This document shows positions 34,295 through 42,794 of a stretch of DNA of 64,000 nucleotides, piece after piece. Under the pieces are notes generated by a model, which made no database searches, was not told the DNA's origin, and saw only the letters and a list, made by a program, of their open reading frames with translations. Location of the stretch: the NCBI RefSeq assembly GCF_014192225.1, contig NZ_JACHXS010000012.1, positions 62,001 to 126,000 on the forward strand, read 5' to 3'. The position numbers and the translations under genes are program-made. Numbering within the stretch: the first letter of the stretch is position 1; the number at the start of each line of letters is the position of its first letter. This DNA is from Pseudoduganella umbonata (GTDB lineage: Bacteria > Pseudomonadota > Gammaproteobacteria > Burkholderiales > Burkholderiaceae_D).

Positions 34295-36625
34295 ATGGAT
34301 GCACTTACCGCGCGCCGGCGCCTGCTGCCGGCGCTGTTGATGTCCGCGCTGGCGCCGCTGGCCCACGCACAAGCCACCTCATCGGCCACCTCATCGGCCA
34401 CCTCATCGGCCACCTCATCGGCCACCTCGGCTACCGCTTCATCGTCCACCTCGGCCCTTGGCGAAATCACCGTGACCGCGGCGCGTGACGCCACTGCGGC
34501 GAAGGCCGGCACCACCACGACCGTGACGGCCGACGACCTGGCGCGCCAGGCCGCGCAGAACATGCAGAACATCACCCGCTACGCGCCGCTGATCAGCGTG
34601 CCGAATGCGGCGAGCGGCTCCGGCAGCGTGTGGGACAGCAGCGGCAACACGGGTTTCAATATCCGCGGCATCGACGGCAACCGCGTCAGCATGGACCTGG
34701 ACGGCATCTCGCTGCCCGACGCGGCACCGAAGCCCGACGGCTCGACGCTGAACAGCTTCGGCATCGGCCGCGACTACTTCGACCCGGAAACGTTCCGCGA
34801 GGTGAACATCATCTCCGGCACGACCAGCAACATCGGCACCGGCCCCGGCACGCCCGGGCTGGGCGGCTCGGTGCAGTTCACCACCAAGGCGCCCGAGGAT
34901 TACCTGAACGCGGAGCGCCCCGTCTATGCCGGCTACAAATTTGGCTACGACGGCTCGAACAATATGCGGATGCACGCGCTGACGGGCGCCGCGCAGGCCG
35001 GCAGCCTGCAGGTCCTCACGCTGTTCGTGCACCGCGACGGCAAGGAATACGAATCCGAAGGCAGCGCCGCCGTCAACCCGCACGACTGGACTTCCGATGC
35101 GCTGCTGGCCAAGCTGGCCTGGTCGCCGCTGGCCGGCCACAAGCTGACCGCCACCGTGGATGCCTACCAGGCCAGCCACACGCGCGCCTACCTCAACAAG
35201 ACCAGCACCCTGTATCCCGCCGGCGTCGACCAGCAATCGGAGACGCGCCGCAACCGGTTCTCGCTCGACCATGAGTTCACCGGCAAGGCCGCGCTGTTCG
35301 ACAAACTCGAGTCGCGCATCTACGCCCAGAACGCGGAGGTCGACGACCACACCACCGGCCCCTACGTATCGCAGGGCCAGCGCTACGACCGCTCGATCGA
35401 GACGGGCTACTTCAACAAGAGCCGCGGCCTGGCCAGCCATGCCGTGAAGGCGCTCGGCGCGCACCAGCTGTCGTATGGCCTCAGCGCGGAAACCGTCGAC
35501 ACCCGCCGTCCGTGGCGCGAAGACCGCACGGTGCTGGCCACCGGCGCACACCAGATCACCAGCAAGAACCGCATGGTCGATACGGATACGACGAAGCTGG
35601 CGGCCTTCGCCAGCGCCGACATCGTGCTGGCCGAAGGCCTGACGCTGGCACCGGGCCTGCGCTACGACTGGCGCGAAATGAAGCCGAAGAATGTCGGGGA
35701 CTACGTGGTGGCCGTGCCGGCGGCGCAAAAAGAACTGCGCGAACGGAACGACGATTACTTCACGCCGAGCCTGAAGCTGAGCTGGAAATTCATCCCCGAG
35801 CTGACGGCTTACGCCACCTACACGCGCGGCACGCGGCTGCCTACCGCGGCCGAACTGACCGGCACCTACGACTCGTTCAGCTACACCGGTACCGGCAACG
35901 GCTACGCAGTGCTCGGCAATGCCGACCTGGAAAAGGAAACCAGCAACGCCTTCGAACTGGGGCTGAGCGGCCACCCGGCGCGCGGCGTGACGTTCGACGC
36001 ATCGGTCTTCCACACCAAGTACGAGAACTTCATCGAGTACGCGACGCAGCCGCCGGATCCGGTCAACTTCCCGACCATCACGCAGGGCCTGTTCCGGCCC
36101 GAGAACGTGGGCGAGGCGAAAACCTGGGGCGCCGAGATTTCCACCAGTTTCGCGCTGGGCGAATGGTATCCCGCACTGAACGGCGCGAGCATCAACCTGG
36201 GTGCCGGCGTCCAGCACAGCAAGGCGCGTAACAACGACACGGGCGCCGAAGGCGAACTGGCGTCCACCTTGCCGCGCAAGGTCAGCGCCACGCTGGCCTG
36301 GGACGATCCCGCCAGGCGGGGAGGAGCCGCGCTGTCGGTATTCAACGTGCGCGGCAAGCAGGCCGGGGCCGACGTGATCTCCAGCGTGACCACGGCGCGC
36401 TTCGACGTGCCCGGCGCCACGGTGGCGGACCTGACGGCGTACTGGAACATCGGCAAGCACGCGGCCGTCACGGCCGGCATCTACAACCTGACCGACAAGA
36501 AATATTGGGACTACGCATCGTCGCGCAGCCTGGCCGCCGGCACCACCGCCGCCACGCTGGCCGACATCGAGCGCCAGGTGCGCCCGGGCCGCTACGCCGC
36601 CGTCACGCTCAACGTGATTTACTGA
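34295..36625 (+). CDS. TonB-dependent haem/haemoglobin-type receptor
   Basis: A 776-residue outer-membrane receptor. The signal peptide ends near ALAPLAHAQ. A repetitive ATSS linker follows, then a TonB-box-like ITVTAARD and a plug (TRYAPLISVPN...NTGFNIRGIDGNRVSMDLDGISLPDA). The barrel ends RYAAVTLNVIY. Plug motifs fit the haemoglobin/transferrin/lactoferrin receptor class. It is preceded by a Fur-like box and followed 11 bp later by a HemS-family gene, which strongly supports haem as cargo. No inner-membrane haem ABC transporter (hmuTUV) is present in the window. Confidence 0.88.
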   Translation: MDALTARRRLLPALLMSALAPLAHAQATSSATSSATSSATSSATSATASSSTSALGEITVTAARDATAAKAGTTTTVTADDLARQAAQNMQNITRYAPLISVPNAASGSGSVWDSSGNTGFNIRGIDGNRVSMDLDGISLPDAAPKPDGSTLNSFGIGRDYFDPETFREVNIISGTTSNIGTGPGTPGLGGSVQFTTKAPEDYLNAERPVYAGYKFGYDGSNNMRMHALTGAAQAGSLQVLTLFVHRDGKEYESEGSAAVNPHDWTSDALLAKLAWSPLAGHKLTATVDAYQASHTRAYLNKTSTLYPAGVDQQSETRRNRFSLDHEFTGKAALFDKLESRIYAQNAEVDDHTTGPYVSQGQRYDRSIETGYFNKSRGLASHAVKALGAHQLSYGLSAETVDTRRPWREDRTVLATGAHQITSKNRMVDTDTTKLAAFASADIVLAEGLTLAPGLRYDWREMKPKNVGDYVVAVPAAQKELRERNDDYFTPSLKLSWKFIPELTAYATYTRGTRLPTAAELTGTYDSFSYTGTGNGYAVLGNADLEKETSNAFELGLSGHPARGVTFDASVFHTKYENFIEYATQPPDPVNFPTITQGLFRPENVGEAKTWGAEISTSFALGEWYPALNGASINLGAGVQHSKARNNDTGAEGELASTLPRKVSATLAWDDPARRGGAALSVFNVRGKQAGADVISSVTTARFDVPGATVADLTAYWNIGKHAAVTAGIYNLTDKKYWDYASSRSLAAGTTAATLADIERQVRPGRYAAVTLNVIY
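34373..34429 (+). repeat. 12-bp tandem repeat encoding ATSS
   Basis: Four perfect copies of GCCACCTCATCG (34373-34420) and a partial fifth encode ATSS-ATSS-ATSS-ATSS just after the receptor signal peptide. Copy-number change would lengthen or shorten the linker without a frameshift. Confidence 0.9.
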
Positions 36626-36636
36626 GGAGAGAAAAC

Positions 36637-37791
36637 ATGAAAACCCACCGTCGCTATACCAGCCTGCTGGCGCTGTCCGGCGCCTTGATCCTTGGCATGG
36701 CCTCGAGCCATGCCAGCACCGCCACGCTCGCCGAGCGCTGGAACACGCTGCGCGCCGAGCAGCCGAAACTGGGCATCCGCGATGCCGCGAAACAGCTCAG
36801 CGTTTCCGAGGCCGAACTGCTGGCCACCGGCATCGGCAAGACCGCCACCCGCCTGGCCGACAGCAGCAGCGCGCCGCGCGAGATCATGCGCCGCGCGCTG
36901 GACCTGGGCAAGGTGATGGCGCTGACGCGCAACGAGAACGGCGTCATCGAAGTCACGGGCGAGGCCACGCGCATCGCCAAGCAAGGGGACGATGGCGCCA
37001 AGGATGCGGAACGCGAAGCGCGCGAACTGAACATCGCCGGCGGCTACCTGGGCGGGCCGATCGACCTGCGCTTCCACTTCGCCAAGTGGAAGCACGCGTT
37101 CGCCGTGGTCCAGCCGGGCAAGGATGGCGCCGTGTCGCGCAGCCTGCAGTTCTTCGACGAGAACGGCACCGCCGTGCACAAGGTGTACCTGAAGGACGAC
37201 GGCAAGGTCGCCGTGTTCGACAAGCTGGTAGCCGACTTCCGCCATCCGCAGCAGGACGGCAAGCTGGCCATCGTGCCCGCCGCGCCGAAGGCGGTCGAAA
37301 CGCCGGACGCATCGGTGGACGTGAAGGAATTCCAGCAGGCGTGGAAGGACATGTCGGACGTGCACCAGTTCAACCGCATCGTCTCGGAATTCAAGCTGTC
37401 GCGCGAGCAGGCATTGCGCCTGGCGCCGGCCGGCGTGGCGACGAAGGTGGCACCGCAGGCAGTGCGGCAACTGCTGGAGCAGGCCGCGGCGAAGGGCGTG
37501 CCGATCATGGCGTTCGTCGGCAATGGCGCCGTCACGCAGATCTACAGCGGCAAGGTGAACAAGGTGCAGGAGTCGGCCGGCTACTTCAACGTGCTGGACC
37601 CGGACTTCAACCTGCACCTGCGCGACAAGGCGCTCAAGGCCGGCTACGTGCTGCAGCGCGCCGGCGTGACGTCGGTCGAGTTCTACGACGACAAGGGCGA
37701 ACTGGTGGTCACCTTCTTCGGCGTGCGCGAGCGGGGCAAGCCGCAGCCGCAGCCGTGGCTGGACCTGGCGGCGGCGCTGCCGAAGGCCTGA
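36637..37791 (+). CDS. HemS/ChuS-family haem-handling protein with signal peptide
   Basis: A 384-residue protein of the hemin-degrading factor family, with the expected two-fold repeated fold (about residues 35-215 and 220-380). Family segments include RAEQPKLGIRDAAKQLSVSEAELLATGIG, RFHFAKWKHAFAV and DPDFNLHLRDKALKAGYVLQRAG. Unlike classical HemS/HmuS, which are cytoplasmic, it begins with what looks like a Sec signal peptide (KTHRRYTSLLALSGALILG, then MASSHAS). If cleaved, it would act in the periplasm as a haem carrier rather than a NADPH-linked degrader; this is inference. ATG 36637 has GAGGAGA upstream, 11 bp after the receptor stop, so the two form an operon. Confidence 0.82.
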   Translation: MKTHRRYTSLLALSGALILGMASSHASTATLAERWNTLRAEQPKLGIRDAAKQLSVSEAELLATGIGKTATRLADSSSAPREIMRRALDLGKVMALTRNENGVIEVTGEATRIAKQGDDGAKDAEREARELNIAGGYLGGPIDLRFHFAKWKHAFAVVQPGKDGAVSRSLQFFDENGTAVHKVYLKDDGKVAVFDKLVADFRHPQQDGKLAIVPAAPKAVETPDASVDVKEFQQAWKDMSDVHQFNRIVSEFKLSREQALRLAPAGVATKVAPQAVRQLLEQAAAKGVPIMAFVGNGAVTQIYSGKVNKVQESAGYFNVLDPDFNLHLRDKALKAGYVLQRAGVTSVEFYDDKGELVVTFFGVRERGKPQPQPWLDLAAALPKA

Positions 37792-37820
37792 CGGACACCC
37801 TGCGGCGTGTGAGCGCTGGA

Positions 37821-37842
37821 GCCGGACACCATGGTGTCCGGC
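37821..37842. repeat. 22-bp perfect palindrome
   Basis: GCCGGACACC and GGTGTCCGGC face each other around the central AT, followed by ACCGGTGT. It lies between the convergent haem gene and reductase gene. It shares the GGTGTCCG word with the element at 8.05 kb. It can act as a transcription end for both genes but has no T-tract. Confidence 0.75.
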
Positions 37843-37851
37843 ACCGGTGTT

Positions 37852-38916
37852 CTAGCCCGGAATCAGCTTCTCCCGCTTCAAGCGCTCGAACAGATCGAAG
37901 AACGCTTCCGGCGTGCCCTGGTAGTCGAGGAAGCCGGCCTTGCGGCTCTTCGTCATGTCGGTGATGACTTCCATCGGGCGGCCCAGGTCGGCGTCGGTAT
38001 GCCACCACGAGGCGAGGCGGGTGACGTCCGCTTCGGCGAGCCCGTGCTGTGCGGCGATCTCGCGCCACAGCGCGGGCGCGTCGTTCATGCGCGACTCCAG
38101 CGGGCTGATCTCAACGGGCAGCGGCGCGGCTTCGATGCCGAAGTACTCCGCCAGCCGGGGCCACAGCCACTGCCAGCGGAACACGTCGCCGTTGACGACG
38201 TTGAAGTCCTCGTCGGCGCCTGCCGGATCGGTGGCGGCCCACTGCAGGTGCCGCGCCAGCAGGCGTGCATCCGTCATGTCCACCAGGCCTTCCCATTGCT
38301 GGCGGCTGCCGGGGAACACGAACGGCTGGCCGGTGTGCCGGCACAGCGCCGCGTAGACGGCCAGCGTCTGCCCCATGTTCATCGCATTGCCGACCGCGAA
38401 GCCGATGATCGTGTGCGGGCGGTGCACGCTCCACGTGAAGCCATACTGCCGCGCCGCGTCGAACAGGCGGTCTTCCTGCTCATAGTAGAAGTTCGGCACG
38501 TCCTGGCGGCCCTGCTCCTCGCGGAACGGCGTGATCGGTACCGCGCCCTTGCCATAGGCATCGAACGGGCCGAGGTAGTGCTTGAGGCCCGTCACGAGCG
38601 CCACGTGGCGCACGCTGCCGGCAGGGCCGACCGCGTCGAGCACGTTCTTCACCATCGCGCCGTTGACGCGGATGTTTTCTTCCTCGTTGGCCTGGCGCGA
38701 CCACGCGGTAATGAACACATGGCTGGGATCGACGCCGGCCAGCGCCTGCGCCACGTCGGGCGATGTCAGGTCGGCGCTGATCTGCCGCACGCCGGGTACG
38801 CCCGGCGTACGGCCGCGCGATACGCCATGCACTTCCCAGCCTTCGGCCAGCAGCCGTTCGGCCAGCGCGCTGCCGACCACGCCGCTGCTGCCGATGATGA
38901 GTGCCTTGTTGGTCAT
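37852..38916 (-). CDS. PRISE-type SDR family oxidoreductase
   Basis: A 354-residue NAD(P)-dependent enzyme. The Rossmann motif is GSSGVVG (residues 9-15). VFITAWSR follows, and the NFYYEQED motif with the catalytic-type tyrosine is typical of the progesterone 5-beta-reductase/iridoid synthase (PRISE) group of extended SDRs, which reduce enone double bonds. Later WSVHRPHTIIGFAVGNAMN and FNVVNGDVFRWQWLW fit the same group. It lies alone on the minus strand between the haem operon and the phosphodiesterase unit. Natural substrate unknown. Confidence 0.85.
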   Translation of the reverse strand: MTNKALIIGSSGVVGSALAERLLAEGWEVHGVSRGRTPGVPGVRQISADLTSPDVAQALAGVDPSHVFITAWSRQANEEENIRVNGAMVKNVLDAVGPAGSVRHVALVTGLKHYLGPFDAYGKGAVPITPFREEQGRQDVPNFYYEQEDRLFDAARQYGFTWSVHRPHTIIGFAVGNAMNMGQTLAVYAALCRHTGQPFVFPGSRQQWEGLVDMTDARLLARHLQWAATDPAGADEDFNVVNGDVFRWQWLWPRLAEYFGIEAAPLPVEISPLESRMNDAPALWREIAAQHGLAEADVTRLASWWHTDADLGRPMEVITDMTKSRKAGFLDYQGTPEAFFDLFERLKREKLIPG

Positions 38917-39013
38917 GTTTTACTCCATTGATGAACAAAGCAGGACTTTACATGGAATCGCGAAAATCGGCGGTGCGTGCGCGAAGCGCGCGCCGCCAGC
39001 AAACCGGTCTTGC

Positions 39014-40150
39014 TCAGGCGGCAACCGCCTTCACGCCCAGCGCCGGGTCGTCGGTAAAGAACCCGTCCAGCCCCAGCTGCAGGTAGCGCCGCATCTCGGC
39101 AATCGAGCCTCCCTCATTGCGCGCATGCTCGCCGGCGCCGTTGCGGAAGTCGGCCGCGATGAAGCGGTTCTCGGGCCGGAAGGTCCACGTTTCAAGCCGC
39201 AGTCCGGCCGCGCGGGCATCCGATGCCAGCGGCGTCGGCGCGTCGAGCCGGCCATCCTTCTTCAACGGGATCAGTGCGCGGGTCGGCGGCGAGAACACGT
39301 CGGCGTACTGCGCGATGTCGCGCAGGCCGGCTGGCGTCGCCATGTCCGCGTAGGTGAGCGAACCGCCGGCAGCGGCCACGTCGCTCGGCTTCACGGGTCC
39401 CACGCCGACCAGCTGCATCAGTCGCAGGTTGGTGCGCTTGCCCAGCTTCTCGCGCAGCATGCGCAGGTTCGCCACTTCGAACGACTGGATCTCGACCGGG
39501 GCGCGCCGCGTGTATTCGTGCGCGGCCAGCGTGGCCATGAAACGGTCTTCCAGCGGCAGGCCGGCACGGGCGAAATAGGTGGAATGCTTCAGTTCCGGCA
39601 CCAGGCCGATCACGCGGCCTGTCGTGGCGGACTGCGCGGCGACGAAGTCGATCACTTCCTCGAACGTCACCACCTGGAACATGCCGTCGTATGCGGCGCT
39701 GCCGGGGCGCGATGCCGGGATGCGTTCGATGGCGCGCAGCGTCTTCAGTTCGGCCAGCGTGAAGTCGTCCACGAACCAGCCTTCGTGGGTTTCGCCATCG
39801 ATCGTCTTGCGCACGCGGCGGCTGGCGAATTCGGGGCGCTGCGCCACGTCGGTCGTCTCGGCCAGGAACGCTTCGTGGCGCGCCACCAGCACGCCATCCT
39901 TCGTCGACACCAGGTCGGGTTCGACGAAGTCGGCGCCGTCGGCGATCGCTTTCGCATACGCCGCCAGCGTGTGTTCGGGCCGCAGCGCCGAGGCGCCGCG
40001 GTGCGCGAAGACCAGCGGCCGTGCCGGCGTGGCCGCATGCGCGGTGGGCAGCAGCGAACCCGCCAGGCCCGCGGCGGTGGCGGCCGCCGTTGTCGTGGCC
40101 GCCGCGATGAAGCCGCGGCGGGAAAGATAACGCTTGCCGATCGTTGTCAT
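39014..40150 (-). CDS. Glycerophosphodiester phosphodiesterase, Tat-exported
   Basis: A 378-residue enzyme that cleaves glycerophosphodiesters into sn-glycerol 3-phosphate and an alcohol. The N-terminus carries a Tat motif SRRGFIAA followed by a hydrophobic Ala-rich stretch, so the folded enzyme is exported. The TIM-barrel signature is present: HRG at 50-51 (FAHRGASALRPEHTL), E77/D79 (FVEPDL) and H92 (VARHE). Its start overlaps the stop of the upstream TonB receptor by 4 bp (ATGA), so uptake and hydrolysis appear coupled. Confidence 0.92.
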   Translation of the reverse strand: MTTIGKRYLSRRGFIAAATTTAAATAAGLAGSLLPTAHAATPARPLVFAHRGASALRPEHTLAAYAKAIADGADFVEPDLVSTKDGVLVARHEAFLAETTDVAQRPEFASRRVRKTIDGETHEGWFVDDFTLAELKTLRAIERIPASRPGSAAYDGMFQVVTFEEVIDFVAAQSATTGRVIGLVPELKHSTYFARAGLPLEDRFMATLAAHEYTRRAPVEIQSFEVANLRMLREKLGKRTNLRLMQLVGVGPVKPSDVAAAGGSLTYADMATPAGLRDIAQYADVFSPPTRALIPLKKDGRLDAPTPLASDARAAGLRLETWTFRPENRFIAADFRNGAGEHARNEGGSIAEMRRYLQLGLDGFFTDDPALGVKAVAA

Positions 40151-42531
40151 TTGAAATCCGCCATCAATGTGAGGAAGCCCTGCCGCGGGGCGATCGGGAA
40201 GGTATTGTACGTTTTATCGGCGGCGCCGACGACGACGTTCAGGTCGCCCCGGCGATCGGCCAGGTTCGTCACGTTGACGCGGTAGCGCGCGTTCTTTACC
40301 CAGCTGCCGTCGAGGAACGGCAGCTTGCCCGTGACGCCCAGGCCGAGCAGGAAGTAGCTGCTGACCGACAGGTCGTTGGTGTAGGTCGCGTAGCGCTTGC
40401 CCACATAATCGCCGCTCAGCTGGAACTCGGTGCCGCCCAGGTTCAGGGACGCGACGAACTTGTTCATCCATTCCGGGCTGCCGGGGATCTTCTTGCCGGC
40501 GGTCGGCACGGTGGTGGCGCCGTTCAGGTAGTTGTCCTTGTACTCCGAGCGGTTGTACGAGATCGCGTCGTAGAACGAGAAGGCGCGGCCGAAGTGGAAG
40601 GTGCCGGACATGTCGATGCCGTCGATCTTCACGTTGCCCACGTTGGCCAGCACCGGATTGCCGCCGATGATCGACGAGATCACGGGCGTCGGGCTGATCG
40701 TCAGCAGGCGGTCCTTGAAATTCACGTGGTAGAGGTTGACCTGGCCATCGAAGCCGGTCAGCGGCCCAATGTCCAGCGAACGGCTGGTGCGCAGGCCCGC
40801 TTCGAAGGTGACCGAGGTTTCCGGTTTCGCGGTGGACTTGAACAGGTCGAACGCCGCCTGGCTGGCCAGGCTCCACGGCGAAGCGCCGCCGCCGCCGTAC
40901 GTAACGAACTGGCGCATGTTCTTCTGGACGTTGACGAAGGCCTGGTCGCTGGCCGTGATGTCCCAGCGCGCGCCCAGCTGCGGCAGGAACCATTTCTTCG
41001 TGTCGATATCGCCTTCCGGCAGCGCGGTGGAGCCGCCGGCGATGGCGCCCGCTTTCGGCTGCACCGGCATCATGCCGCGCGCGAACTGCAGGCTGGACTT
41101 GAAGCCGCCCTGCAGCACCAGGCCGGGGCGCACGCGCCATTCGTCCTGCAGGTGCAGCTGCACGACCTTGTTGTCGATCTCGCTGCCGTATTGTGTGATC
41201 AGCGGGTTTTCCGGCCGGTCGTAGGGCGAGCTGGGGTTGTTCACGTCCAGCGCGTACCAGCGGCGGTAGGCTTGCGATTCGTTCTTCTCGAACCACAGGC
41301 CGCCCTGGATCGTATGGTCGCCGATCTCCGTGCGCAGCGTCGACAGCCAGCCGGTGCGGTTGATCCGGTATTCCGTCGTGCGGGTGGCGTAGCCGGAATT
41401 GCCGAACACCTGCTTCAGGTTCTGGTTCGGGTAGTAGACGGCGAACAGCGCGGGCAGGCCGGCCACGCCGATCGGGCCGGCGACGACGCCCACGCCATCG
41501 TCGTAGTGGTAGTAAAGCTGGTTCGACCAGGTCGTGGTGTCCGACAGGTTCCAGTCGTACTTCACGTAGCCCAGATAATCCTCGCGCTGCGCGTCGCTGT
41601 AGTAGTTGCGGTAGTTGTTGCCTTCGGCCGCCGGCGTCGCACCGGTGGGCGACAGGTAGTTCAGCGCCGCCTGGAAGTCGGGGTACAGGAACGGACGGGT
41701 GTACGGCTGGTACTGTTCGGTGGCCGAGTGGACGGTGCTGTCCTCGTTCGGCTCGATCTTGTCGCTGTAGTTGAAGAAGACGGTCAGGCGGCCGGCGGCG
41801 TTGTCGTTGACGAACTTGGCGTTGACCTGGTCGCCGCCCTGGCGGCCGTGGAAGTCCCATGCGCGGGCTTCGTGGTGCATGGCGGAGACGTAGACGCTGC
41901 TGTCGCCGAACTTGCCGCTGTCATATCGCAGGAAGGTACGCGACGTGTCGTGGCTGCCCAGGGTCTGCTGCACGGCGAAGTTGCGCTCGGCCAGCGGGTC
42001 CGACGAGAACGTTTCGATGGTGCCGCCCAGGTTGCTGGTGGAGGCGGTCGCCAGGTCGCCCGCGCCGGAGGAGAGCACCACGCCGCGCACGTTCTCCGAG
42101 ATCACCGCGCGCTGGGGCGACAGGCCGTTGTAGTTGCCGTACTGCTGGTCGCCCAGCGGCACGCCATCCATCGTGTAGCCCAGCTGCTGGCCGGAGAAGC
42201 CGTGCACGAACAGCGACAGGTTCTGCTCATTGTTGCCCCACGGGTCGGCCGTCTGGAAGCTGACGCCGGGCAGCGTCTGCAGCGCCTTCAGCGGATTGGT
42301 GCCGGGCAGGATCTTCTGGATTTCATCGCCGCGCAGCGCCACCGACGAGCGGGTGCGGCGCGTGGCCACTTCCACCGTCGCCATCGGCCCGGCCGCCGCT
42401 GCGGCCGCCTCGCTGTTCGCCTCCACGGCACCGCTTTCCATTGCCGCCACCGCCGTCGCCACCTGCTGTGCCATCGCCAGCGGCGCCAGCGCCAGGCTCG
42501 CCACCATGGCGGCCTTGATCTGTTTCTTCAT
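40147..42531 (-). CDS. TonB-dependent receptor linked to a phosphodiesterase
   Basis: A 794-residue outer-membrane receptor. The signal peptide ends near APLAMAQQ, and an Ala/Glu-rich linker leads to the plug (MATVEVATRRTRSSVALRG, LPGTNPLKALQTLPGVSFQ, LSLFVHGFSGQQLGYTMDGVPL). It ends in a barrel finishing LTLMADF(K). It is the first gene of a unit with the Tat-exported glycerophosphodiesterase, overlapping by 4 bp. A phosphodiester or phospholipid head-group ligand is therefore a reasonable guess. No Fur box and no convincing Pho box was found upstream. Confidence 0.9.
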   Translation of the reverse strand: MKKQIKAAMVASLALAPLAMAQQVATAVAAMESGAVEANSEAAAAAAGPMATVEVATRRTRSSVALRGDEIQKILPGTNPLKALQTLPGVSFQTADPWGNNEQNLSLFVHGFSGQQLGYTMDGVPLGDQQYGNYNGLSPQRAVISENVRGVVLSSGAGDLATASTSNLGGTIETFSSDPLAERNFAVQQTLGSHDTSRTFLRYDSGKFGDSSVYVSAMHHEARAWDFHGRQGGDQVNAKFVNDNAAGRLTVFFNYSDKIEPNEDSTVHSATEQYQPYTRPFLYPDFQAALNYLSPTGATPAAEGNNYRNYYSDAQREDYLGYVKYDWNLSDTTTWSNQLYYHYDDGVGVVAGPIGVAGLPALFAVYYPNQNLKQVFGNSGYATRTTEYRINRTGWLSTLRTEIGDHTIQGGLWFEKNESQAYRRWYALDVNNPSSPYDRPENPLITQYGSEIDNKVVQLHLQDEWRVRPGLVLQGGFKSSLQFARGMMPVQPKAGAIAGGSTALPEGDIDTKKWFLPQLGARWDITASDQAFVNVQKNMRQFVTYGGGGASPWSLASQAAFDLFKSTAKPETSVTFEAGLRTSRSLDIGPLTGFDGQVNLYHVNFKDRLLTISPTPVISSIIGGNPVLANVGNVKIDGIDMSGTFHFGRAFSFYDAISYNRSEYKDNYLNGATTVPTAGKKIPGSPEWMNKFVASLNLGGTEFQLSGDYVGKRYATYTNDLSVSSYFLLGLGVTGKLPFLDGSWVKNARYRVNVTNLADRRGDLNVVVGAADKTYNTFPIAPRQGFLTLMADFK

Positions 42532-42630
42532 CGTTTGCTCGTCGTTAAGTTAGTTGAAAATGCAACGACGCGGAGCGTAGCGGGACGATGTGACGGCGTG
42601 ATGACTGCCGCGAAACAATGTTTCCTAAAA

Positions 42631-42725
42631 CCGGGGTCTGACCCCGGTCGCAGGAAATGTTTCCAAAATTCGGGGTCTGACCCCGGTTTCAGGCAATTCC
42701 AGGAAACCCCGACTACGTCCCCGGT
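42631..42725. repeat. Palindromic intergenic element, GGGGTCTGACCCC version
   Basis: CGGGGTCTGACCCCGG occurs twice in the same orientation (42631-42647 with an extra C, and 42671-42686), separated by a spacer with GGAAATGTTTCC. A third, altered half (CCCCGACTACGTCCCCGG) lies at 42708-42725. Flanks carry GAAACAATGTTTCC. It lies between the minus-strand TonB receptor and the hslO terminator. Confidence 0.85.
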
Positions 42726-42748
42726 TTTGGGCAAGTTTTTTAGGCAAT

Positions 42749-42774
42749 AAAAAAGCCCGCCGGGGAGGGCGGGC
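42749..42774 (-). terminator. hslO terminator
   Basis: Read on the minus strand, a 7-bp stem GCCCGCC/GGCGGGC (42768-42774 with 42755-42761) is followed by six T residues and ATT. It lies 20 bp after the hslO stop. Confidence 0.85.
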
Positions 42775-42794
42775 CTGGGGTGACGCGAAGCAGC

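Noticed and set aside
42579..42606. Pho box upstream of the TonB receptor-phosphodiesterase unit
   Set aside because: Two TCAT/TCAC half-sites 11 bp apart are too poor a match to claim phosphate control.
40144..42750. 868-codon frame opposite the third TonB receptor
   Set aside because: Antisense shadow of a receptor with intact signal peptide, plug and barrel; it also runs through a repeat element.
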